45,000 nucleotides of DNA, taken from Sphaeroforma sirkka (lineage: Eukaryota; Opisthokonta; Ichthyosporea; Ichthyophonida). The translations under genes and the position numbers were made by a program. The stretch's first letter is position 1. Each line of letters opens with the position of its first letter. Positions 22,914 through 34,900 of this stretch are shown one piece after another. The notes below the pieces were generated by a model. That model made no database searches and was not told the origin of the DNA. It saw nothing but the letters and a program-made list of their open reading frames with translations. The stretch covers positions 47,501 to 92,500 of the forward strand of contig LUCW03001595.1 of assembly GCA_001586965.3 (NCBI GenBank), in the 5' to 3' direction.

Positions 22914-23232
22914 TATCTCGCGAAGCACACGGACAATCTAATCGATTCAAAAGTTTAAATCGAGACCAAAAGTATTGTGGTAGAGTCGATATGTTTTAGG
23001 GTTGGGCCTTTACAATTAACCTGACAAACTCCAGCGAAACTTTTCACTTTAAACGATATTTCCAATATACTAGGACCTGTTGGACATAACAAATCAGTCA
23101 GTAAAAATCTCAAGAATATATACAGTTCGGTACATGAACTGAAAGGTGTCATGCCACTAGCAATACGACACCGTGTCAAGAACAAAAGAAGTTCCCGCCC
23201 TAAGCGATAGAACTCTATATGACCCCAGTAGA
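22914..23232 (+). repeat. Second copy of the array/LTR junction
   Basis: This segment (array unit followed by about 155 bp of Copia LTR from 23078) closely matches 13505-13815. It begins in CGAAGCACACGGACAATCTA and ends near GAACTCTATATGACCCC. Because the array DNA next to the LTR is copied as well, this is a duplication of a piece of the locus rather than simply the other LTR of the element. Confidence 0.8.
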
Positions 23233-24545
23233 CAATCTTTAAAAGATTTGAAGTGTGAATAGAAACCGACCAAAATATTCTACAGCTGAGTTGGCTTTTA
23301 ACACTTACTTCGCAACCTCTTAGTTAACCTCTTAGTTAAAATTTGCTAGAGTTACATACAATTTTTCAAACGGTATATGCAAATTATAGGACCCATGTCG
23401 TATCTTTGAGGTGATTTATCAACTCACTATTGTATGAATTGCGACTGAAGTGTAGGTTTCTGTTTCATGTATCTGTTTATTGATCGTTCAACCTGTAATT
23501 TTAGTGTAATAAGAGGGACTCCCGTAAAAATAAAAGGTACTCAAGTGTGTATAATTCCTAACTGACATTTTGTCGGAGTAAAAAGAGTTATCTCGTGACA
23601 CACGGACAATCTTTAAGAAATTCAAAGTTTGAATCGAAACCGAAATGTACTATTTTATAACCGGGACGACTATTACCTTTTAATTGGCACACTCTTTGTG
23701 AAACATGCTGCAGATACAATTCTGAATCATCTCATTAAGTGCGAGCAGCTTATTATCATGGCATATACTGGTGCTATACAGGCTGATTTGTCCTTTTTAG
23801 TTCAAGATTATCAAATCATCTTTTCTAAGAGGTGATTCATCAACTTACCATGTTATTGATAGCGACTGAAGTGTAGGGGTACGTTCTATGTATCCCGTCT
23901 ATCTAGTATTGAACCCTTTATTTGGTTTTAGTTTGATACGTGTAACTTGTACAGGGACTCTCGTAAAGATAAAGGGTACTCAAATGTATATAAATCCCAA
24001 CTGCTATTTTGTGTGAGAAAATAAGATATCGAGTGACAGACGCGAACCATCTTTAAGAGATCAAATTTTCGCATAGGAAACATGATGATCTGTAAACGCA
24101 TCGGAAACATGATGAGCAATATTTTGTTCAGTACACAAATATGTACAATCATCACTGCCAATCTTCGATATTTAGTATTCAATCCGTTAGTTGTTTTTAG
24201 TTTGATGCGTGTAAATTGTGCAGGGACTCCCGTAAAGAGATAGAGTACACAAATGCATATAAATCCCAACTGACAATTTGTGAGTAGAAAATAAGATATC
24301 GATTGACACGCGCATCTTTAAGAGAATGAACATTCGCATCGGAAACATGATGAGCAATCTTTTGGCAGCACACAAATATGTACAATCACCATTGCCCATC
24401 TATGAGGACCACAAGAGTCGTAGTTGTATGATTGGTTACATTTTAAATCATCTCAATAAGTACGAGCAACTTAATATCATGACACATACTGGTGCTATAC
24501 GTGCTGCTTAGTCTTTTTCAGTTCGAAATGATCAAATCATCAGTG
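23233..24545. repeat. Diverged repeat array, fourth block, with inner duplications
   Basis: Landmarks at about 23247 and 23628 show the same unit family as at 7-13.6 kb. Two further segments are each present twice. GCATCGGAAACATGATGAGC begins copies at about 24099 and 24336. A 110-bp stretch containing CATACTGGTGCTATAC lies at about 23715-23825 and 24430-24541. The 110-bp copies keep similar short reading (LNHLIKCEQL against LNHLNKYEQL), so they may descend from a coding fragment, but nothing recognisable remains. Confidence 0.7.
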
Positions 24546-27500
24546 TGTGCCTTTAAATCGTCGCGGAAGTAACAATGAGCTTACTCTTGGCAGTGTTACC
24601 CGGTAAAATAAGTTAGTTGCCTGCTATGTAGTAAATATTTATACCCATTCCGCGAATTCGATTTGTCATTGTTTGCAACTACCCAAACATTTACATGTTC
24701 CTTGTACGTATTCAAGATATTGACTACAAACAATACTATAAGTCCTAATTCTTTAGATATTCTAGCAGATGCAGAATTAATTCGTATTAGAAGTAACACG
24801 ACTGTTTCTATAAAAACACTTCTGCTTATGCTGCGATTTATTCATGTGCAAACTATCAGCAGGGAGATTTTTGCGCTCGCTTTGTAAGAATATGCAGTAG
24901 TTATCATGTTCGATTTGATATCGATAAACTAATCTTATCGATCTACCCCAGTATTATAGCTTACAGTGCGTCCCTAATTTAAACCCCGGAAATCATCGAA
25001 GCTTTCATGTGCTAGAATCGATCCGTGGTGATAACTTGTGAATAATAACAGTTTGCATGCGTGTCAGCCTGGTATTTAATAGTGATTTTATATCGCGACA
25101 AATCAATAAATGTGAAAACTTGATGTACGTAACAAAGTATATACCGATATATATGCTCAGAATTCTCAATCGTTGGTTATGTCGTAAGTAGTGGTACTTG
25201 AAAATCACCAGCGAGATCACATACTGATCACGCGTAATCGAAATCTGGTTCACTTTCCTACGCTTTACTCATCGATCACGCACAACTTAGCAGGAGCAGT
25301 AATAAGCACACTGTTATATATACTGTATAGTATTATATTCTTTCATGACACGGTTAAAGTTGAGATCTCGTACTTATCTCATCCTCACAGCCTGACTGTT
25401 GCATCATAAAAGAGTTCTTTTCGTATCTCACCAATATTTCTAGGCGTCTGATAGCTCACAGATATCTGTCTTGAAAGGGTACTGCTGCGGAATCTAGTTA
25501 TAAGCTCACATGGCACGCTTTAATCTCAGATATACACCCGCATCTGATAGTAGGTAGAGTATCAAAGATGTTATTGTGATTGAGGCGGTGTGTCGAACAA
25601 ATTCTAGCCCGAGTTGTAGTACACTTAAACAATATTGTTTTTTAGGCGAGTAGAGATTACACATATAGACATGTTGCCAGCAATATAAAGCATTTTCTCA
25701 GTTTCACAAACGAATATGAAACCGTCATCTCGTATGAACCGGGTGAGTAGGCACTGCTGGCGTAATATTACTGGCAATAACCACGTGAGCTGCAGTAATT
25801 TTCGATGCATTAGAGAACCCCAACTCAAATCGCTTTGTTTGAATCGTCGCTACCAGAACTACATGTACTAGGAGTGCAACGATACGCGCAGTGTTTCTGA
25901 AGTTTCCAGTCTGAGTTTATCGTACATTTGAGGGTGTAAGAACTCAGAATCATAGATGTGCTATATACTATCTATATGGGATGATCTATAAAGCAGACAT
26001 TTCTTTCTTTAAATCTAACATTTTACAAACAGATAGCAAATGAAGAATGAAGATCGGCGATGGCTTCAAAGTGTCTGCTACTAAATATCACAAGGCCGAG
26101 ACAGAAATGAATAACCGTCTCGTTGTATTGTAGCGACCGTTGATTTACAGCGGCAGTAGTCCATTTATATAACGCTAGCTCAAGAGATAAATATGGGACA
26201 CTATAGAATATACATTAGACCGTCAATGATTTGGACTGAATACATTACAGTAGCGGATGCAAACCTCGAACATTCCTCATTTGTTTCACTAACTTTTAAA
26301 ACTTCATTATTTTATTGCGAACAGATACAAGTTCTCTCATCAGCGCTGACTGATAATTTAATGTGAATACTAGCAGGAGCTAACATCTTTCAATAAAATA
26401 GATCCAGCTCAATAACTTGAATGTTCACTTCCGGAAATAAACCAGGCATCAGTGTTTCTCCGTTGGAAACGCCATTTGACACAACATGAAATATTGCAGC
26501 TTATGCTTTGCATCGCTTATTCGGGCAGCACCGGCTTGATAACAGAGATTACGATGCGAATTCTTAAGTTGAATAGGCGATATGTGGTATGGCATTTTTT
26601 TAAGCCAAATATCACGTAGTGTCCTGCATATTAATACGTATCATTGCCAGGAGATCTTTTTTGGAGGGGTACACCACCGGTGCCTAATGCTACTGTCAAA
26701 CTTGCAGGGACCATTATGTAAAGCCCCATGCAGGCCTATCAGCTTGTCCGAAAGGAGACTATTCAACCAGATGATCGCGATAAACTGCCTGCACTATGTG
26801 TTTGTCAGCAGAAAACGTCCGACTTACCGCAGCTATCGCATAATAGTATTTGGTAGTGATGGAAAAAAAAGGTTTTATATACGACTCAACAATTCACATA
26901 CTCTAAAGGCCATAACTTATATTTTCTATTCAGACCAGCTCGTTTACAAAATGCCAATTAAAGTCTACTTGTCATTGTCCAGGCGAGTGCAAGGAATCTG
27001 AAACTGACTTCAACTTTTTTTTCGTGCAGTGTGTAATAGCAGTTCCATGGCGACCCGCTCTTGCCATGTCCAAGCACAGTCGCGCTCAGTAAGCAGCGGC
27101 GTCATGGTACATGTAATTCAGGGAGTTGGACCATTCTTTCTCGCATTGATGATTGGCCCTGGCAAGAACAAAAGCCTTATTCTAACAGCGTTCAGTCAGC
27201 ATACAACTTAACCTATGTACCTTTTATAAAATTTTGGCAGCTATAGTGGCCTGAGTTGTAAGCTACTAGCTAAAGTGTGTGCAAGCGCTGAGTATGATTG
27301 GTAGGTAATACAACATAAAAAGACGTAAAGCGACCTACAAGGTGTTGTTCTCGATCGGTTGAACCACTGGTAATGAAGCGCGTTACATCAGCCTAATGGA
27401 TTGGCCGGGAAAGGCAAATCATTAAAATTGTTGTGAGATATCAGATAAGTGGCAGTGTCGACCTATAAGACACAAATGTATTAATATTATTTTAACTTTT

Positions 27501-28076
27501 TTTTCGACATCTGCGAGTTGTGATAAAGTTACGTGGAGTAATCAAATCAGTCGAATGTCTAGGCCAGGTAAATTAATGCTTCATTATTAATGGTATCGGT
27601 GCACGCCAAAACCAACAGCAGGGAGTCTCTTAGTGATTCCAAGTTGCCCTTGTCTCTTCAGTTATTTACCTACTTGTATTTTTTCATCACTTTTCTAATA
27701 TTCGACGTGATAAGTAGTTGCTCGATGATCAGCCAGTAACAGGTTCAATCATCGACGTTAGTTGTGCCAAATTGCATCTGTTCCGATTGCCTACAACCAC
27801 AGTGGTCATAAAGTGGCTAAGTGTGGTGTGCAGATGTCACCGTAGGGTTTCCTAACTCGATGATCCGTCGCTGTGGAACTGCTTTCTCACTCAAATAAGA
27901 TCATATAAAATATCAAATAAGCGTATAGTTGTTATGCCAGTGGAGTCTGCTTGAACTGATCGCCATGTTCAGAAGCCAGATCATATATTCCAATTTTAAC
28001 TTGCATTGCAAACCAACCGAAAAAATAGATATGATTGAACAGTGCTATCAATTATAAAATATTATGGCAAAATCAT
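24546..28076. other. 3.5 kb with no recognised gene
   Basis: AT-rich DNA, no array landmarks. I found no convincing splice-linked exons, RNA genes or transposon motifs. The longest frame (26582-27001, +, 139 codons, ATG start, TGA end) has no certain relative. It contains RIIVFGSDGKK, which recalls the glycine-rich stretch of PI3K-like kinases, but the surrounding residues do not hold up. Confidence 0.4.
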
Positions 28077-28148
28077 ACGGCGTTGGTCTAGTGGTACGAT
28101 TCTACCTTCGGGTGGTAGAGGTCCCAGGTTCGATTCCTGGACGCCGCC
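28077..28148 (+). tRNA. tRNA-Pro (anticodon CGG)
   Basis: The 72-nt cloverleaf has A box TGGTCTAGTGGT, anticodon stem CTACC/GGTAG with loop TTCGGGT (anticodon CGG at 28109-28111), and T arm CCAGG-TTCGATT-CCTGG with a perfect B box. No intron is present. The sequence closely follows eukaryotic tRNA-Pro genes. The acceptor stem pairs from position 2 to 7 (CGGCGT with ACGCCG), while the outermost pair would be A1-C72. A TTTTT run at 28152-28156 is a good Pol III terminator. Confidence 0.93.
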
Positions 28149-28151
28149 ATA

Positions 28152-28156
28152 TTTTT
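28152..28156 (+). terminator. Pol III terminator of tRNA-Pro
   Basis: Five thymidines lie four bases after the mature 3' end of the tRNA, which is the usual Pol III stop signal. Confidence 0.8.
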
Positions 28157-29985
28157 ATTAGTATTATCGACAAAAGAGGCCACTTTTTTATATAGTATTG
28201 TCGACAAAAGACGGAAACAATGGTTTTTATGAGCTCTCGCCTTGAACGCTCGTAAGTTATTCACATACTCTCTGGCAGCGCTAGTGCGTTAAATGGTCGA
28301 TTGTGTGTGCTATCCGGTACTCGAGAAGTCGTGTAATTCTCGTCCGGCGGTCTGTTTTCGTGTTTTTTTTTGACAACTTGTTTGTGATTAATTTCTTGGT
28401 TGGCAGAGGCGGCCACGTCAGAAAAAATGTAGCACATAATATTATCATTGGCCATATCAATCATTTGAGATGAAATATACGTCAATTTGCTGTAATGCGC
28501 AGTTGAAAAGGTTAACGACTTTTCGACGAGAAACAAAAAAGGAATTTACGGGATACAGTATTTATGTGCAATTGTCGTCAAGGATTGTGAATTGCAGATG
28601 AATTTCACGAGATTTAAGATATTCGCCCCGATTTTTAAACGGATCCTTTTTTTATTACACTCCTTCCTGGCACCTTCGCATTTGTATTCGTCCCAAAGCA
28701 GAGTAATTTCAGAACTTCCAATATCAACGCAATAAATTTAATACAAGACTCTTGAATTACATTCGATGTATCCAGTTTTGCGATCTGAAACAGGCATGAG
28801 GTATGCGACGTCTTAACACACTAGAAGGACAACACGTTCGCCGAACGTTTATATGCTTTGTACATACAACTACGGAAAGCACTCATATGCGTCCATCGAA
28901 ACGTTTACACGTGAATATGTATCTGCAGTATATCTCATTCTACACCTGTGTAACTCTTAAGGTTTGAATATCAATATTGAATTGAAAATAATGTTTTTAG
29001 TGCAAAAGGTGTCTACAGAGAAGAAAATTGTTGCACTCGTATCTAGCACCTTCCCAACACGCGCGATCGTGGGACGCCATAGTCATACTAAGCTATCGTC
29101 TATATAGAAGAAAGAACAGTTCTTCATAATCATTCTTTTGGCATAGGTGATAGTTCAAGCTTTCGCATTTGTGAGTACACACTATCGAAGTATAGAGTTT
29201 GTTGTGGCCGTGTAAGAGCATCTATACGCTTCTGGAGGACATACTTAGGGCAATACACAGTGGATGATATACACTTCGAAGCAATCCATTTATATTTCAA
29301 TGCAGCACAATCCATAGCGTATATGAGAAGTCACACACGTGATTGCGCAATAACAAAAAATGGGGTTGGTCGTGTTTAATAAATCAGGCAACGACACATT
29401 TCTGGCAACAGGACCAAGTACGAGACACAGTGAGAAATATACACTATGGGGCAGGTTCGGATAAGTTCAATGTCAATATTAAGTAGTATGCAATGTCGTC
29501 TTTTGCGAACATCAAGGGCTATAATAAAGCAAGGGCCAAAGAGGATATGATATGCTAGCGGTTCCTAGCAATCAAAGGAACGACAAATTCGTACGACTTA
29601 TAGACAGAAGCGAAGAAATTGAATTTGAATATACTAATTTTAATGTAATTGGAAATTAGTAGACGTACTGAGCATATTCTTTTTCAGTTTGTTTAGATTG
29701 GGATCTCCGGGAATGAATGAGCCGTCCGATCGTTTCCATGAGGGTACTGTTCTAATACCGAGCTGCAGTATCAGAAACGTCTACAGGTTAGATTGCTGAT
29801 GCTTGGTCGGTCGTGATCTCGATACATTAGACATACATGTACGAGGTGCAGTGTCTATTGATATTCAAGCGGGCTCTAATCTTTGTAAGATGACAACACA
29901 GTTTTCTCAGTGAGTATAAATATTGACATGATGATTGACACGCCAAAAACCAACAGACCTTCAATTGACAGGAAAATGGTACAGG
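28157..29985. other. 1.8 kb with two small minus-strand frames, unrecognised
   Basis: Two ATG-led frames on the minus strand have protein-like composition. One (28261-28536, 91 codons) contains SDVAASANQEINHKQ and a basic KKKHENRPPDENY stretch. The other (29130-29315, 61 codons) contains CPKYVLQKRIDALTRPQQ. Neither matches a family I know. They could be exons of the thioredoxin-like gene's far downstream part or of another gene, but I cannot link them by splicing. Confidence 0.25.
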
Positions 29986-30770
29986 TGCGGTCACCAACGC
30001 GTATTTTTGGCGTACAGACCAGACTATGAAGTCTTCAAGGACATAGCTGCGCTCGCATCCCAAATATATCATCACTGAACTCACATATCTATATACATGA
30101 CGCTGTCGCTCACGCAAGTATACACACACACACAAAAAGCTGCTTACACAAGCGAAGTGTTAGCAGTCCGCATGTGGCGAAGGGCCCTGAATATCACCCA
30201 ACGCATCTTTCTGTTCATTACACAGACCACAAAAATCGGTCATAAACAATACTACCTTAGTAAATACATGTGTACACGTACACAATTACACACACGATAT
30301 AAACACACACATTTACACACACGATACAGAAACGAACACAATTACGCTCACAATATAACACACACACAATTACAGACACAAAGCAAAAACGCACACAACT
30401 ACACGAACGATACGAAAGCACACACACGTTCAGCGCACCTTTTCGTCACGTGCACGGACCACATCAATTGGTTCGTGTACAACGCTGCATCGTATAAAAT
30501 AGGTGGTTTGCCCAAAGGTCCTGCTAGTTTTATCTCCGCGAGTGTACAAATAAAACTGCACATCTTACATAGAAACACACACATATTCAGCGCACCTTTC
30601 TGTCTCTTGCACCGGCCATACCAATCAGTCAGAGGCAACACTGCGATTGGTAAAAACGTATACACGTACATTGCACATACGATTTGAATGTATACACACC
30701 CCCAGACACTCGGAGCTAAAACCACGCCAACCATCGAGGTGTGACCTGAGTATAGCCAAACAAACCTTAC
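29986..30770 (-). repeat. Trail of decayed copies of the thioredoxin-type exon
   Basis: Five pieces resemble the exon at 30899-31240, all on the minus strand: about 30701-30765 (end of exon, GFSSECLG against GFNPECLK), 30587-30640 (LTDWYGRCKRQKGAL against TTDWCGPCKRQKDAF), 30429-30560 (same region with longer left extension), 30160-30250 (TDFCGLCNEQKDALGD) and, weakly, 29986-30052. The pieces are separated by CA-rich simple sequence. The 30.43 and 30.59 kb pieces share ends, so they also duplicated from one another. None looks functional as a whole exon. Confidence 0.65.
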
Positions 30771-30898
30771 TAACTCTTACAGGGATCACGTCGTATGCAA
30801 CAGTACACCAAGTAAATATGCATACACATGCCATTGTATATCAGATAGAATGTGTACACACACCACAAGGTACTTATACGATATAAGAGCGAACACAC

Positions 30899-31240
30899 CT
30901 TCAGACACTCAGGGTTGAATCCACGTCTACCGTCCATGCGCGAGCAGTCCACCTGCGGCAGCAGGTCCTGAGCATCGCCAAACGCATCTTTTTGTCTTTT
31001 ACACGGGCCACACCAATCGGTTGTATATAATACTGCACCCTCTTCCCTTAGCTTGAGTGCTAGTTGTACCTTGGGATCATCTGGATCGTACTTGGACATA
31101 TCATTGGGTAATTGAGATACCGGCAAACCTTTCTTCTTGGGCTCACTAGGTGATGATTGCTGGGTTGATTGCAAGACGTAGGCCCCCACGCTTGTTCCTA
31201 CTACACCAATGGCTGCAAAAGCAGCAATTCGTCTACTCAT
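30899..31240 (-). CDS. Membrane-anchored thioredoxin-fold protein, first coding exon (3'-partial)
   Basis: Reading on the minus strand from ATG 31238-31240 (MSRRIAAFAAIG), this exon encodes 114 residues: an N-terminal hydrophobic anchor (about residues 5-24), a polar linker with KKKGLP, then a thioredoxin-type start VLYTTDWCGPCKRQKDAFG with a CGPC redox pair, and LLPQVDC further on. Spacing of the CxxC, the 'QK..FG' turn and the later Cys resembles the thioredoxin domain that accompanies VKOR proteins in bacteria and plants. The exon ends at AAG with a GTGTGT donor (phase 0). A further in-frame ATG at 31273 would add 11 residues; I prefer the inner start because it gives a cleaner anchor. The part of the fold with the cis-proline was not found downstream, so the gene is incomplete as annotated. 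It is divergent from the PPR gene. Confidence 0.7.
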
Positions 31241-31995
31241 ACTTAACGAGAAGAGATAGTAAATTGTATTCAAGCTGTAGCCAGCGATTGTATGAAGGGT
31301 CTACACTCTGCAGTCTACACACAAGTAATATGGGGCATAGAATTAGGTAACTTTCGGTTCTATTGGGCCTTTGCTGTCTATCGGTTCTGTCGGCGTATAT
31401 TCCTACATTATTTTTTTATATTTTTATATATCATGTATATTTACACAAATATTTGTCATCATGTCAAAATATGTTCGTGCACACGGAGAGGTAAAAATAT
31501 TTACAAAATGAGTATAGATTTGTTTTTATATAGATATGATTACATTGTGTATGTGAAAACTATAATACCTCTCCACGAACGCAAAGACCAAACCCAGTCA
31601 CCGACAAGTGGGTTCGGTCACAGTACTCAGAGATGTATTAGTAGCACATAGATGTATTGTTAATACATTGATATGGCAGCTCACGCACCTATACCTAGTC
31701 GTTAGAACATTATTATCTCCAGGTGACGTCCAAATAGATCACTGACTTCACATTATCGCATCTATATGTAGAGGTTGAACATACTACCGAGAAATTTGAG
31801 TATCAGGGGTACAGCATTATAATGTTGCTGCCTTCTTCAACATAATCACTTTGCGATGCTTTATATTGTCGAATCAACTCTATTTTACAAAGGTAGTTGC
31901 TGATGCTACTTCATATACCCAAGCACAGCACCAATTTAGCCTGATAGACTATTAACAGGGGTATTTGCCTGCCGTGCAAAGCTTCTGATGCAAGG
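31241..31995. promoter_or_regulatory. 755-bp divergent upstream region of the thioredoxin-like and PPR genes
   Basis: No gene is seen. The stretch holds T-rich and TATATA-like runs (for example about 31408-31435) but no promoter element I can defend. Both neighbouring genes start outward from it, so it must contain their promoters unless the starts are wrong. Confidence 0.35.
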
Positions 31996-34900
31996 ATGAA
32001 TACAGTAGTATACGGGCGCTCACTGTGCAACAGATATATACACATATGCAGTCACACGTACTCACGCACACGAAGGCGAACGGAAGCATGTTATAGTGCA
32101 TTTAATGCGTGTGTTACAGCCACTCAGACTCAATCTGCCGGCTCTATCTTGTGGACACCAGATAGTACGCTGACTGGAGGTTCTCCACTAGATATGTTCA
32201 ACAGGTGTTCGTGCATTCATGATCAAGGGTTGCCGTTTGCAGAGAAAGGCAGAAGATTATACAGTAGTAAACTAGACCATAGTAGCGCTAATAACCATTC
32301 ATCACACAAGTCCGACCTGACAACCGAGAAATTGCTTACCCGTCGAGATATAGACTATAAATTACGCACTTGGGAAGGGGTATCAGAGTCTGTGTCTTAT
32401 AAACGAGCGCACGACCGCGACAAGGAATACATCAGATCTCAAGAGCCGTCTGGGGCCGGAGGGGTGCAGGGAGATGACTTGTCGAACCACTTTCCACACT
32501 CCACTAAGCGCAAAACAAACACATCGAAGCGCAAAGTAAACACACAGGGTACTAATTGGGTGATTGTGGGTGGTAAAGTCGTACGCAGGAACGAAAGGCC
32601 TCCCGAGAAAGGCCAGTGGAAGAATGCGATTCACTTGATAAAGAGAGGGCTGAAACAGAACAATGGTGCCGTTACAGATGTTCATTGTGCCTTTGTGATG
32701 GATCTCTGCAAGAAGGAGAAACGTTTTGTGGAGTGTTGGGAGGTATTTCAAGCGGCGATGCAACACCGACTGCCCGTGAACGAACGCATGTGCGTACTAG
32801 CAACCAAAAGGTAAGTTGAAGTGAGCTGTTTTGGTGATCGAGTATGTGAACCATAGCAGCTTTTATTGCACTCGAATATGGTTGAAATTCCATCTGCACG
32901 TGTCAATTATTTGTAGCTAAGTACTCCGTGCATGTAAAATAAATAGTGACGCATGGTCGCCGCGAGTTGATCCAACTATCGGTCAAGAAATAGGTTTGTA
33001 CTGCATGTAGGAGTGCATTCTAACATTCTGTAGTGAGAAATACCTATACACGTATAGTGAATATGTGTTATTTTTCGGTCAGTCCTCATAGTGGGTCTAC
33101 GAGTCATCTTACATTCGTACATTAAGGGGACAGTAAAAATTGACAGCAAACTAACTACTCTTACAAGGTGGCGTTGACGGTGTTGTCGATAGACGCGTGC
33201 TTTGCTGTATTTCGCCTCAAACTAAAAGGCCTCTTTTTGCTGTATAAATACAGCTTAAAGTACACCAGTCAAGTCGAATGCATAGGGGAAGTGGTGCATG
33301 CAATGTCTGGGTATCCACTTTATGACCGTAAAAGGCCATTGCAAGTCCTGCGCAGCCCTTTGGAGCCAGATGAAATCATCCTTGTGCTAGGTAGGTGTGG
33401 TCGCGTAGATGACGCGCTGAAGGTGTGGAGTGCATACTGTGGGAATGCCTCAACAGTAGACCTCACGGCTCGATCCCGTGTGTTTGTGATGGTACATGCC
33501 GCAGGTAGCGTGGGCGGGGTAGAGGTAAAGGAGAGTGTGGTTTCGAGTGGCGCCGTATGTAGTACTCAAATCCGCGGTGCAAAGATCACAGGAGGTAAAA
33601 GTACGGGTAAGGGCAAAGTTACATTCGCGTCAATGGGTAACGCGCTGTTAGCTGGAATGGTGCCTGATCGCCCGCATAAGGCCCTCAGATTTTACAAAAA
33701 TGAACTTGCCTCTAATCCGGCGTATACGCACGACCTGAGCACAGTGAACGCATTGCTTTCAGCATACGCACATGTGGGAGATTTCGAATCCGGTGCGCAT
33801 TTATTCCGTATGCTGGAACATACATTTGTGCCGGCCAATCCGGTTGCCCGATCTTCACCTATACACAGATCTCCTCTTTTTCATGGACACAATGAGCGGA
33901 TAAGAAGATCATTGGAAGCGGATACACTCAATGGCCTACATGCAGAACAACCCGTAGTCGTTGACCCCAAGCAGACCATGGGGAACATACACATACCAGA
34001 TCACCCGTATCCAACAGTACAATCAAAACAAACTCTATGCATAGCTCCTAAGCGGGACACTTATCACAAGATGCTTCGACTTTGTTGCGCGACGGGGCAC
34101 TATGACGCTATGGCTGATGTGGTCTTAGGTATGTGGCACAGCAAACCACAGTCTGATCTCCGGCCGAATTCCGAAACAATCGCGGTGGGCGTGGATGCGC
34201 TCACTCGCTCAGGCGAATGGAAGCGAGCCCTGGTGTTCTTTGAAACACTTTCAGCATCTTCGACGCTAGAACAGAGCACGCGTAGCTACAACACGTTGAT
34301 GCATGCATACGGATCAGGAGGAGTTCTGAAGAAATTACCGCATGTCTTGCAGAAAATGAGGGAGCACGGTGTTAAGCGGGACGTTGTCACATACAACACA
34401 GCAATCTCTGCGTATGCCCGAGCCGGATGCTTTGACGAGGCTGTCCAGATGTTCCGTGCTGGCCAGCGTGATGGCACATCCATGGGTGCTATCTCATACA
34501 CTGGCGTAATAGATGCGGCGAACAGCAGTGGTCGGTACACTGAGGCATTGCGATGGTTCGATGAGATGCGCGGAAGAAAACTTAAACTCAACGCAACCGC
34601 ATACACATCAGCCCTGACTGCATGCGTGGGCGGGGGCCGGCAAGCGCGAGCGGTGGATGTATTCGGAGAGATGCGCGCTAATGATGTGCGACCTAGCGAG
34701 GATGGATACGTTGCGATCTTCAATGCTTTCACACAACTGGATATGTGGCAGGAGGTGATACGGGTTATCGATCGATTTCAAGTGACCGAGAAAGTCAATT
34801 GGGGCTACGTTAGCACTCTTTCAACAAATAATGACGACCCCAAGGCTAGTATATCGGGGACAAAGTTAGCTGAATACGGTTATATTCGAGAACCTAATGC

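Noticed and set aside
30120-30440. 196-codon plus-strand frame starting at 30097, rich in Thr/His
   Set aside because: It is translation of CA-rich simple sequence between decayed exon copies of the opposite strand.
33168-33253. Leftmost part of the long PPR frame as coding sequence
   Set aside because: Joining it to exon 1 breaks the frame; the acceptor at 33252-33253 fits better and this piece reads like intron.
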